Source of the DNA: a methanogenic archaeon ISO4-H5
GTDB lineage: Archaea > Thermoplasmatota > Thermoplasmata > Methanomassiliicoccales > Methanomethylophilaceae
NCBI GenBank assembly: GCA_001560915.1
Contig: CP014214.1
Location: forward strand, 310,001-374,000
Reading direction: 5' to 3'
Length of the DNA: 64,000 nucleotides
Shown here: piece after piece, positions 24,360 to 31,987 of the stretch
Layout: every line of letters starts with the position of its first letter
How positions within the stretch are numbered: position 1 is the stretch's first letter
Translations under genes and position numbers: made by a program
Notes under the pieces: model-generated
Databases searched by the model: none
Seen by the model: only the letters and a program-made list of their open reading frames with translations
What the model was told of the DNA's origin: nothing

Positions 24360-24697
24360 CAGTATCTCCTCCTTCCGAACTCCCTCCTTTCCCTGAGGGA
24401 ACGCCTAAGGGAGGAGACCGATGTGATGACAAGTGCCAGACATGCGATTACGGCGATACCGAGGATCATGGCGGAAGTGTCCGCATCGACTCCGAGGATC
24501 TTGGATGTGGCATTGACGGTGCTGTTCCACGTATCGATGATGGCCACTCCGACCGCCGAACCGGCTGCGATCCTCACGATGGGGAGTTCCGTAATGAATG
24601 CCGCCACCTTGGAGGTCTTGGCACCGGCGGCTCCCGCCTCGACGATCTTCACGCCCTTGCCCAGTCTCAGGAACTTCAGGAATCCCAGAGAAGGCAT
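24359..24697 (-). CDS. Small two-helix membrane protein, candidate major virion protein
   Basis: A 112-residue protein: basic N-terminus, a hydrophobic segment about 40-57 (IVRIAAGSAVGVAIID), a second about 74-93 (SAMILGIAVIACLALVIT), then an Arg-rich end. The size and two-helix layout resemble major structural proteins of several membrane-containing archaeal viruses. This is an inference from layout only. Confidence 0.5.
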   Translation of the reverse strand: MPSLGFLKFLRLGKGVKIVEAGAAGAKTSKVAAFITELPIVRIAAGSAVGVAIIDTWNSTVNATSKILGVDADTSAMILGIAVIACLALVITSVSSLRRSLRERREFGRRRY

Positions 24698-24698
24698 C

Positions 24699-25211
24699 TT
24701 ACCGCCTCCTTACGGGACGGATGACCGAAGGATCGTTCTTCCCGACCGCATAGGCGAGAATCATGAACATGAATCCGAAGGACAGGAGGAGAAGCTCGTC
24801 GGAGTATCCTTCGAACAGTCCGTACTCCTTATCCTCGATGGTCAGCGGGAGACCGGAGACCCTGGTGCCGCCGAAGTTCATGGCGGAGCACAGGACGTTG
24901 TAGGTCCCGGGCCCCGCGTAGGTCTTGTAGACCTCGAAAGCATCGGCCGAGGTGCCGTCTCCGAAGTCCCAATGGACCGAGTCTGCATCCTCTCCCGTGT
25001 ACTGGAAGAGGTATGTCTTGGCGGTGCTGTGGACATTCTGGGTCTGTCCCTCCCCGGAGGTCTCCGAGCTGAAGCTCACGGTCTCGTTGTCGGGTTCGTG
25101 GTTGTACGAGAGGTACAGCGAACCGAACAGGCAGACCGCTGCCGCCATGATACAGGCCGCCCTCGTCAGAGGGACGGTCCTGATGCTGTTTCCTCTCTTC
25201 GTCAGCATCAT
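24699..25211 (-). CDS. Membrane-anchored protein with PKD-like domain
   Basis: A 170-residue protein. There is an N-terminal anchor (about 18-37), one PKD-type immunoglobulin-like domain (VHWDFGDGTSAD, then YAGPGTYNV) and a C-terminal span (LLLLSFGFMFMILAYAVG) with an Arg tail inside. It is extracellular by topology, so a candidate receptor-binding or surface protein. The start ATG 25211 overlaps the upstream stop. Confidence 0.65.
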   Translation of the reverse strand: MMLTKRGNSIRTVPLTRAACIMAAAVCLFGSLYLSYNHEPDNETVSFSSETSGEGQTQNVHSTAKTYLFQYTGEDADSVHWDFGDGTSADAFEVYKTYAGPGTYNVLCSAMNFGGTRVSGLPLTIEDKEYGLFEGYSDELLLLSFGFMFMILAYAVGKNDPSVIRPVRRR

Positions 25212-26404
25212 ATCACCGGCGTAGCGAGGATTCCTCCGGTGGGGACGCTCTCGAAGGCGAGACGGTTCACTACATGAATACCAAAAGTCTGAGAATCAGA
25301 AGACACTCCGTTAGTGGCATTCACGGTCACGGTATAATCTCCCGCAACACTGGGGGTCCCGACAAGAGTAGATCCGCTCAAAGTCAGCCAGCTCGGTCCA
25401 GTGAACGAAATCGTCGTACCGGCAACATCGGTAGTTATCGCTCTGGAAAAGGAATTACCGACAACGATGTCCGCATCATCTCCGGAAGAGGTGATATTGA
25501 CAGGAATCGGAGTCCACTGGGCGACAGCATTCACGGAGGTATTGGCAGCGACGCTGACCATCTGACCGGGCTGGTAGATTGTGTTACCGACCTTCCAGCC
25601 GGCGAAGTTGTATCCCGCCTTGGAAAATCCGTTGGAGGCAAGAGTCACGTTAGTGCTGCCCGAACTTGAATCGGTCACCTTGGTGTCCGCCATGGAACCT
25701 GTTCCTCCGTTGGCGGAGTAGGTCACGGTATGGGTGTATTCGGGTGAGACGACGGCGAGGGTTATCCTGCCGCTGTAGTCGGTGATCCCGTCATCCACAA
25801 AATCGTAATGGGTGACCCAGTCGATGTAGATGGTAGTGCCAGCGGGAGCATTGACTGTGCCGCTGAGACTGCCGTTGTTCAGTGTGAGGCCGACACCGGG
25901 CGTGACATAGGTCACCTTCTCGTAGTCGAGATAATAGGTCTCGTTGTCGGTATCATTGTATGTCGCTGTGAAGGATACGACGGTACCGTTCCTTACATAG
26001 ACAGTGGGGGTGACCTCGTAGAAATAATTCTCAACCTTTCCCGTAGGCCAGTGCTCGCTGGTATGGAGTTCCAGATAACAACTGCCTCCATTGGTATTCT
26101 GGATTGTGTACAAATCATATGTGACATACTTTCCGGCGGACATCTGAGGGATGGTGACCGTTGCAACATGGGTGCTCGTATTCAGCACGGCATAGGGGCA
26201 TCCGGATATACTGGAAACATCGGTGATGGTAATCACATCGCCGGGAACGGGGCTGAGCTCGATCTTGCGGGTGGAGTTCGCCGAATACGAATAGCTGGCC
26301 GCGTCGGAATCATCGGCGAATACCGGGATGCACATGAAGGCCATGGAGACCATCAGCATGACGGAAAGTCCCGCCACGGCCTTCTTGGAACAGATGTCCG
26401 ACAT
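25208..26404 (-). CDS. Secreted surface protein with InlB-type and Ig-like repeats
   Basis: A 398-residue protein with a signal peptide (KKAVAGLSVMLMVSMAF, then an Ala-rich cut site near residue 31). It has many Asn-X-Ser/Thr sites, an InlB/Listeria-Bacteroides repeat (VTYSANGGTGSM, then GYNFAGWKVG), a putative-Ig (He_PIG-like) domain and a C-terminal FESVPTGGILATPVI. The same C-terminal motif ends the protein at 27097-28095. It is likely a virion spike or adhesin exposed outside the cell. Confidence 0.7.
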   Translation of the reverse strand: MSDICSKKAVAGLSVMLMVSMAFMCIPVFADDSDAASYSYSANSTRKIELSPVPGDVITITDVSSISGCPYAVLNTSTHVATVTIPQMSAGKYVTYDLYTIQNTNGGSCYLELHTSEHWPTGKVENYFYEVTPTVYVRNGTVVSFTATYNDTDNETYYLDYEKVTYVTPGVGLTLNNGSLSGTVNAPAGTTIYIDWVTHYDFVDDGITDYSGRITLAVVSPEYTHTVTYSANGGTGSMADTKVTDSSSGSTNVTLASNGFSKAGYNFAGWKVGNTIYQPGQMVSVAANTSVNAVAQWTPIPVNITSSGDDADIVVGNSFSRAITTDVAGTTISFTGPSWLTLSGSTLVGTPSVAGDYTVTVNATNGVSSDSQTFGIHVVNRLAFESVPTGGILATPVI

Positions 26405-26405
26405 C

Positions 26406-27092
26406 TCACTTCCTCCTCAGGAGTCCGATTACGATGAGACCGCCGATGAGCAGTCCGATGATCTTCCAATCGAATTCGATGTTGGATGTAGGTTCAGGGT
26501 CAGGCTCGGGTTCAGGCTTGGGATCATCAACACCCCCGGAAGCAGGAGTCCACTTGGCGTAGAGGGTGGTGTGGCCGGTAACTCCGTTGTTGAAGTCGTA
26601 CCTCTCGGTGCAGGCGGAGTCGGTGAACCAGCCTCCGAAATCATATCCGTCTTTGACAGGATTTTCAGGAACGGTAACGCGCTGACCGAGCTTGACGGTC
26701 TGCACGGGGATGTGGGTTCCGCCGTCGGTAACGAAGGTTATCTCGGGGGTTCCGAGGATCTCGACCTTCAGCTGAGAAGTGTAGGTTCCGACGGTGTTGG
26801 ATACGATCTGGGTGACGGTGTACAGTCCCTTGGCGGGGAATACGATGCCCTTGGGATTCCATTCGTCGGAGGTGGCACGGGTGCCGTCGGGGTTGTCGAA
26901 ACCGAAGTCCCAGAGAATAGTCTGAGCGTCGGTTCCTTTGAAGGCGAAATCGACCGTGTATGTGTAGTAGGAAACGGTTCCCTGATCGTTGTCCACTTCG
27001 GCAGAGGCCATGGAGGCCCCCGCTGTAAGCATGACGAAGACCGCAAGTATCGCACCCGCGGGGATTCCGATCTTGGTTGCAGCAGAGACCAT
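26406..27092 (-). CDS. Membrane-anchored surface protein with PKD-like and InlB repeats
   Basis: A 228-residue protein: signal/anchor segment (residues 8-30), a PKD-like domain (ILWDFGFDNPDG, then FPAKGLYTVTQIV), an InlB-type repeat (ITFVTDGGTHI, GYDFGGWFTD, TLYAKWTP), an acidic Pro-rich stalk (PKPEPEPDPEP) and a C-terminal span ending in RRK. The layout is that of a stalked surface protein anchored in the membrane. Confidence 0.7.
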   Translation of the reverse strand: MVSAATKIGIPAGAILAVFVMLTAGASMASAEVDNDQGTVSYYTYTVDFAFKGTDAQTILWDFGFDNPDGTRATSDEWNPKGIVFPAKGLYTVTQIVSNTVGTYTSQLKVEILGTPEITFVTDGGTHIPVQTVKLGQRVTVPENPVKDGYDFGGWFTDSACTERYDFNNGVTGHTTLYAKWTPASGGVDDPKPEPEPDPEPTSNIEFDWKIIGLLIGGLIVIGLLRRK

Positions 27093-27096
27093 GGTA

Positions 27097-28095
27097 TCAG
27101 GCCGCCGTAGCGACGATTCCGCCGGTGGGGACGCTGTCGAAGGAGAGCTTCGCCACGGAGGTGATCGTCAGGGAGCATTCGCAGGTCTGTCCGGAAGCGG
27201 TATGGGTAGCAACCGCAGTCACGGTGGAAGCACCCATGGCAGTGGAGGTACCGGTGACGGTACCGTTGCTGTTCAGGGTGAGTCCGCTGGGCATTGTGCT
27301 TCCGCTCTTGAGGGCGAAGGTCACACCGGAGGTGATGTTGCAGACCAGCTTGTTGTAGTCGGCATTGGAGGAATCGGTGGTCACGGCGGTGCCGTTGATC
27401 ACGTAGAGATCCTTTCCGTTGGAGTTCACACCGGAGTTGTTCTGGGCGATGGCGGAGAATACCTTGAGAGACAGGCTCTTCTGGATGGACTGTCCGGAGG
27501 CCAGGTGGGTGATGGTCACCTTGGGGGTGTAGGACTTTCCGCTGGTGGTTCCGTCACCGGTGATCTTGCCGCTGATGACTCCCGTGGAGGAGTTGATGGT
27601 CAGGCCGGCAGGAGCTCCGCTGAGGGCATAGGTCACACCGCTGAAGTTGGATCCGACAGAGAACACGGGAGTATCTCCAACATAGGTGTTGGAGTTGTCC
27701 ACGGTGAAGGTTCCCGTCAGGGCATCATACACGGTGAAGTGGATGTACTGCTCCGCGTGCTGGGTAGGTTTAGTGGTATCCGCCTTGATGGTCAGATCGT
27801 AGGTGGCGGTACCTCCCGACTGGGAAACAGCGGGAGCGGTTCCGGAGATGACTCCGTTGGTCACGGTCAGCCAAGTGGCGGCTGTACCGGCAAGCGTGAT
27901 GGTAGCTCCGCTGAGGTTCACCGAGGGGGTGTAGCTGTATGCCGCACCCTCGACGAGACCGACGTTGTAGGTCTGTCCCGTGGTGTTCTCGGCGGAAGAA
28001 CCGTCTGTGAACGTGACCGCACCGAGGCAGGCGCAGAGCATGATAGCTACTGCCGCAGCTGCTTCAAATGCGGTCTTCCTGTTTTCGAAAATCAT
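27097..28095 (-). CDS. Secreted repeat protein, candidate spike or fibre
   Basis: A 332-residue protein with an N-terminal hydrophobic segment (FEAAAAVAIMLCACLGAV), then three or more putative-Ig (He_PIG) domains with the hallmark G-x-I-S/T-G (GVISGTAP, GVISGKIT, GTVTGTST). It is rich in Thr, Ser, Asn and Gly. It ends in LSFDSVPTGGIVATAA, matching the C-terminus of 25208-26404. A plausible abundant surface protein; the motif may be a processing or assembly signal. Confidence 0.7.
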   Translation of the reverse strand: MIFENRKTAFEAAAAVAIMLCACLGAVTFTDGSSAENTTGQTYNVGLVEGAAYSYTPSVNLSGATITLAGTAATWLTVTNGVISGTAPAVSQSGGTATYDLTIKADTTKPTQHAEQYIHFTVYDALTGTFTVDNSNTYVGDTPVFSVGSNFSGVTYALSGAPAGLTINSSTGVISGKITGDGTTSGKSYTPKVTITHLASGQSIQKSLSLKVFSAIAQNNSGVNSNGKDLYVINGTAVTTDSSNADYNKLVCNITSGVTFALKSGSTMPSGLTLNSNGTVTGTSTAMGASTVTAVATHTASGQTCECSLTITSVAKLSFDSVPTGGIVATAA

Positions 28096-28104
28096 TGTAT
28101 CACC

Positions 28105-29166
28105 TTACTGGTGGTTCCTTCCTCCGCTGAAGCGGGTCTTGAAGAACATCTGGGGGAAACTGCGAACGACCTTGGTGATCGCGATGCGGTCTCCTGTAGC
28201 GGAGTTGGGATTAGTGAGGACCTTGAGGGCATAGCTGGAGTTCTGGGCCCTGCTGCGTCCTCTTGCGGAGGTGAAGAAGTGCTTCTCCTTGCCGGACATG
28301 GCATCGAACTCTTCAGGCCTCGCATAGGCCCTGTTGGACCTGAACCTCATGGCGGATTCGTCGGAGACGAACATCTCGGGGTGTTCGTTCCTGAACTTCG
28401 CGAGGTTCTTCTTGGTGGTCTCGTTGGACTCGGGGTTGCCGATGACGCTCATGAAGTATCTGGTCCTCGCAGATCTGGACCTGATGTTGCCCATGGTCTG
28501 GGCGATGTCGTTGGCAGTCCTCGCCTCGGAGAGAGGCCTGGAGTTCCTCTTCTTGAAGGAGTCGATCTGCTTCTCGGAGGCGAAGAGTCCGGGATTGAGC
28601 TTCCTGAATCCCTCGAGGTTGGCGACGGTCTCGGGGTTGCTGTCCTTGTTGCCCATCACAGCGTTGAAATACTGTGTCCTGCGGACATTGGTACCGAGTC
28701 TGTCCATGATCTGCTGGATCTCGCCGACTGATCTGGCTTCGGAGACAGGTTTACGGACACGGGTCTGTCCGGACCTGTTCCTGCGGTAGTTGCCCCTGTA
28801 GCGGGAAACACCTGCGGCACCGAATTCGCCGTAAGCATCTCTGGCATCTTCGTAATCTCCGATCTGGATCGATCCGATGCCGGAGGCTCCCCTGTTGGCA
28901 TTCCTCTTCCAGGACTCGGAGTTCCTCCACTTCTCGAAGGAAAGACCCCTGTTCTGCATGAAGGAGAAGGCACTGTCAGGAGCGAACTCATCCTTGTGCT
29001 CCCTCTTGTAGTACATGAGGAAATCAACGACCTCATCGGGAGTAGAGGTGTTGGTGAGGCATTTGTTCACATAGCGGGTACGCTGAACGGGGCTCATCTT
29101 GGCGAGTTTGCCCCTCAGCTCATTTGCGGAAGGGATCTTCCTTCCGGAACTGGTTTCATAAGGCAT
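28105..29166 (-). CDS. Basic protein with four degenerate 70-residue repeats
   Basis: A 353-residue Arg-rich protein. About four repeats of 60-75 residues can be aligned: each has an R-T-R-Y/T-Q-Y-F-like helix, a hydrophobic V/L, then N-x-x-(S/T)-x-(P/S)-E/D, a helix ending F, and a phrase such as HPEMFVSDES or NPGLFASEKQ. Between the first two is a Gly/Arg-rich stretch (GVSRYRGNYRRNRSGQ). It is probably a nucleic-acid-binding structural or condensing protein. The start MPYETSSGR is chosen over 29226, which lies inside the upstream gene. Confidence 0.65.
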   Translation of the reverse strand: MPYETSSGRKIPSANELRGKLAKMSPVQRTRYVNKCLTNTSTPDEVVDFLMYYKREHKDEFAPDSAFSFMQNRGLSFEKWRNSESWKRNANRGASGIGSIQIGDYEDARDAYGEFGAAGVSRYRGNYRRNRSGQTRVRKPVSEARSVGEIQQIMDRLGTNVRRTQYFNAVMGNKDSNPETVANLEGFRKLNPGLFASEKQIDSFKKRNSRPLSEARTANDIAQTMGNIRSRSARTRYFMSVIGNPESNETTKKNLAKFRNEHPEMFVSDESAMRFRSNRAYARPEEFDAMSGKEKHFFTSARGRSRAQNSSYALKVLTNPNSATGDRIAITKVVRSFPQMFFKTRFSGGRNHQ

Positions 29167-29185
29167 GATAAAACCTTCAAATTGT

Positions 29186-29479
29186 TTACAATCCGGCATT
29201 TCCCCCTGCCGGAGGGGTAGATCCACCGCAAGGCTGGGGTGGGAACAAAGTGGTCTGCCTTGCGGTGCGGCAGTTACCTGCCGGATTTCTGCTCCAGGAT
29301 GCGAGGGTGGTGCGGCGGCGGCCTTCCTCCCTGTAGACTACGACGGAAAGCACCTGGGGGTCGGAGGTAAGGACCCTCATGCGCTCTATCGCAGAACCCT
29401 CGCTCAGCTCAGTCTCGGTACGGATGTACTGCTGGGAAAGAGGATTGCTGCGGACATATTCCACAGTGAAGCCGGCCAT
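29186..29479 (-). CDS. Hypothetical protein
   Basis: A 97-residue protein, second gene of the block: an N-terminal beta/alpha region (GFTVEYVRS, RMRVLTSDPQVLSVVVYREEGRRR) and a low-complexity Pro/Gly-rich end. Six bases separate it from the first gene. No family recognised. Confidence 0.5.
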   Translation of the reverse strand: MAGFTVEYVRSNPLSQQYIRTETELSEGSAIERMRVLTSDPQVLSVVVYREEGRRRTTLASWSRNPAGNCRTARQTTLFPPQPCGGSTPPAGGNAGL

Positions 29480-29485
29480 AGACCA

Positions 29486-29863
29486 TCACTGTCCCTTGAA
29501 TCCGGACATCAGTTTCTTGGCATTCTCCACGTCATCGTAGACGGTGGAAGAAACGATCTCGACGCCGTCGAGTGCCTCAGCCATCTTCACAGCGAAGTCA
29601 GAGAAACTCCTCCAGAACTTACCGGAAAGAGGGAGGTCGACGAAGTGGCCACTGAAGGTAGCAGTAATCTTGGGAACAGGATCCCTGTACGCTCCAGTAT
29701 TGCTGTCGAAGGTGGAGACTGCCTTCAGCCCGATGTAGACCTGCCCCTGAGAGTAGGACATAATCGGGACTTTCTTGGTATCATTGGGAGCTTCAGTCTT
29801 GACTGCTCCGAATGCGTTCTTCAGTTCTGCGCTAAGCTCAAATTTTTTTTGGTTTGCTGCCAT
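29486..29863 (-). CDS. First gene of the virus-like block, hypothetical
   Basis: A 125-residue protein with a beta-rich core (IMSYSQGQVYIGLKAVSTF, KITATFSGHFVDLPLSG) and a C-terminal helix. A single-stranded DNA-binding (OB-like) role would fit a rolling-circle replicon but is not shown by any motif. The good ribosome-binding site GGAGAG is 7 bases before ATG. A TATA-like box is at 29914-29921. Confidence 0.65.
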   Translation of the reverse strand: MAANQKKFELSAELKNAFGAVKTEAPNDTKKVPIMSYSQGQVYIGLKAVSTFDSNTGAYRDPVPKITATFSGHFVDLPLSGKFWRSFSDFAVKMAEALDGVEIVSSTVYDDVENAKKLMSGFKGQ

Positions 29864-29913
29864 ATATATCTCTCCTACCGTGACGACGGTGGTGATGTGG
29901 GGTTTTGGAAGAG

Positions 29914-29921
29914 GTTTAAAC
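29914..29921 (-). promoter_or_regulatory. Probable promoter of the virus-like block
   Basis: GTTTAAAC (palindromic) lies 51-58 bases before the first ATG of the block, a normal distance for an archaeal TATA box with a short leader. Confidence 0.45.
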
Positions 29922-30360
29922 GATACAGAGCCAGGCCCCCACCTCTTACTTACTCAGAAAATAACAAAGTCAGAAAGACCAGATAATAAAACGGGAGTGT
30001 TCGATTTAAGCAGAAAACAGTTGCTACCTAATGGGAGTGTACCCCAGGTAGTTTCCCCGTTTTCCACACATTTCAAGAATGCTGGCTAGGCAATGGTACA
30101 TCCCGTCGGGAGCACTCATTATTACATTAAAATTGAGTTGATTGGCGGTTCGTTACTGCCGTTTTGTATCCGATTTTGTTTGTATTCAAGATTGGTTTTA
30201 TCCAATTTTGCTCAGTGCATCAAATTGTTACGCAATCGAGCAGATCAGCAAAAAAGTGCGATACGCTCTCATTTTTTATTTGAATTATTAAGCACAGTTA
30301 TCAATTGTATCATTAAATAATATGGTTAAAAATCAAAATATCATTAAGTAACACGAATAC
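29922..30360. other. Non-coding boundary between virus-like block and cfb operon
   Basis: No gene is supported. A hairpin CTACCT...AGGTAG with inner GGG/CCC (30024-30051) is followed by TTTCCCCGTTTTCC. The direct repeat ATCATTAA(A/G)TAA occurs at about 30311 and 30340, upstream of cfbC. No attachment-site repeat shared with the left edge (18797-18960) was found by eye. Confidence 0.4.
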
Positions 30361-30372
30361 GATATATTTTTA
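30361..30372 (+). promoter_or_regulatory. cfb operon promoter
   Basis: A GATATATTTTTA TATA box lies about 30 bases before ATG 30396, so the operon transcript is nearly leaderless. Confidence 0.6.
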
Positions 30373-30395
30373 TTATTACACCCGATGTACGGCTT

Positions 30396-31202
30396 ATGCG
30401 CAGGATAGCCATCTACGGTAAAGGGGGAATAGGGAAATCGACCACCTCCTCCAACATTACCGATGCTCTCGCGGAATCCGGTCTGCGTGTGATGCAGATC
30501 GGATGCGATCCAAAGGCAGATTCCACCCGTCTTTTAACCGGAAACGACCGGCCTGTCACCGTTCTTGATGTGATCAGGACGAAAGGCGAGGCAGAGCTCG
30601 AGGACATCGTCCGCGAGGGAAGGAACGGCACGCTCTGCGTTGAATGCGGAGGTCCGCGTCCCGGTACCGGTTGTGCCGGACGCGGGATTATTGCCGCCTT
30701 CGAAGAACTCGAAAGGCTGGGTGCCATGGAGGTCTATCAGCCCGACGTGATCATCTACGACGTTCTGGGCGATGTGGTCTGCGGCGGATTCGCGATGCCT
30801 ATCCGCAACGGTTACGCCCGCGATGTTTTCGTTGTCACCTCGGGCGAGATGATGAGCCTCTATGCGGCGCATAACATCGCCACAGCCGTCGAGGGATTCA
30901 GAGCGGACGGTTACGCCCGCTTCGGAGGACTCATTCAGAACTCCCGCAATGTGGACGGGGAGGATTCCCTAGTAGACAAGGCTGCAGCGGAAATCGGTAC
31001 CGAGGTGGTTTACCGTGTGCCCCGCAGCCCCGATGTACAGGCCTGCGAAAGCCGTAGGACCACGGTGGTTTCCGGCATGCCCGATTCTCCGCAGGCCCAT
31101 GAATACCGCAGGCTGGCCAAAATCCTTCTGGAGAAATCGGAGGATACTACCGGCGGAATGAGTCTGAAAAACAACGATATGGGATGCGATTGCGATGACT
31201 AA
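30396..31202 (+). CDS. cfbC: Ni-sirohydrochlorin a,c-diamide reductive cyclase, NifH-like subunit
   Basis: A 268-residue ATP-dependent reductase that feeds electrons to CfbD in the six-electron cyclisation forming 15,17(3)-seco-F430-17(3)-acid. The P-loop GKGGIGKST is at 8-16; the two cysteines holding the shared [4Fe-4S] cluster are C93 (TGCAGRG) and C129 (DVVCGGFAMP). NifH-like throughout, but in an F430 operon without nif genes. First gene of the operon; its end overlaps cfbA by eight bases. Confidence 0.95.
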   Translation: MRRIAIYGKGGIGKSTTSSNITDALAESGLRVMQIGCDPKADSTRLLTGNDRPVTVLDVIRTKGEAELEDIVREGRNGTLCVECGGPRPGTGCAGRGIIAAFEELERLGAMEVYQPDVIIYDVLGDVVCGGFAMPIRNGYARDVFVVTSGEMMSLYAAHNIATAVEGFRADGYARFGGLIQNSRNVDGEDSLVDKAAAEIGTEVVYRVPRSPDVQACESRRTTVVSGMPDSPQAHEYRRLAKILLEKSEDTTGGMSLKNNDMGCDCDD

Positions 31203-31983
31203 AGGAATTATCATAGTCGGATACGGTACCCGCACCGGGAACCTCACAGAGATTTTAGAGAAACAGGCAGCCAGGCTGAGAGCCCGCGGCATCAGGAATG
31301 TGTACACAGCATATTTCCGTGTAAGTTCCCCGACCATCCAGGAGGCTGTGTCCAAAGCGGTCGCCGACGGATGCAACGACATCCTGGCAATCCCCTATTA
31401 CATCGCCGAGGGGCGCCTCACTTACGAGCTGATCCCCTCCAAGCTCGGCCTGGATACGGGAAGTTCGCGCGGTACCGCGCTTATAGACGGGAAAGAGGTG
31501 CGCATAAGGATGGCCACTGCATTCAATGCCGCACCTGCACTGACAGACATACTCGTGGACTGCATCGCAGACAACGGCGGGGACATGGATACCGGAATTC
31601 TCATTCTCGGACACGGATCGAGGGACCTGACCTCCTCCAACGAAGAGATCATCAGCCTCAACGCAAGACGCCTCAGATCAATTGGATACCGCCATGTGGC
31701 ACATTCTTTCAATGAGTTCGTGGAACCTACCATCGCAGAAGCCCTGGAAGCTCTCGCCGGCGAGGGTGTTTCACGCATCATCACCGTCCCGCTGTTCATC
31801 GCCAACGGCGTACATCTCGGGGAAGAGATCCCCGAACAGCTCGGCATCCCGGCATATTCCGAGGGCGGAGAGATTGAGGTCGGAGGAAGGAAGATCTCGC
31901 TCGTCTATACCAAACCTGTCGAAGCGAATCCCCGTCTGACAGATATCATCGTCACAAAGGCAAGGGAGTTCCTGGGGGAGTGA
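31195..31983 (+). CDS. cfbA: Sirohydrochlorin nickelochelatase, tandem two-domain form
   Basis: A 262-residue protein made of two CbiX/CfbA units in tandem, whereas typical archaeal CfbA is a single unit of about 130 residues that dimerises. The C-terminal half keeps both metal-binding histidines (GHGSR, H140; GVHLGEE, H207). The N-terminal half has lost both (GYGTR, Y10; GRLTYE, L75). It should insert Ni2+ (possibly also Co2+ for cobalamin) into sirohydrochlorin with one working site. It overlaps cfbC. Confidence 0.9.
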   Translation: MTKGIIIVGYGTRTGNLTEILEKQAARLRARGIRNVYTAYFRVSSPTIQEAVSKAVADGCNDILAIPYYIAEGRLTYELIPSKLGLDTGSSRGTALIDGKEVRIRMATAFNAAPALTDILVDCIADNGGDMDTGILILGHGSRDLTSSNEEIISLNARRLRSIGYRHVAHSFNEFVEPTIAEALEALAGEGVSRIITVPLFIANGVHLGEEIPEQLGIPAYSEGGEIEVGGRKISLVYTKPVEANPRLTDIIVTKAREFLGE

Positions 31984-31987
31984 ACCT

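Noticed and set aside
23709-25277. A 522-codon plus-strand frame over the virus-like block
   Set aside because: It is antisense to four tightly coupled minus-strand genes with clear membrane and PKD features; it is open by chance because of codon bias.
26989-28731. A 580-codon Gly/Val-rich plus-strand frame
   Set aside because: It is antisense to the secreted repeat protein and the basic repeat protein; its low-complexity composition mirrors their codon pattern.
18797-30390. Attachment-site direct repeats bounding the virus-like block
   Set aside because: I compared both edges by eye and found no shared sequence long enough to claim; no integrase or tRNA gene lies at either edge.
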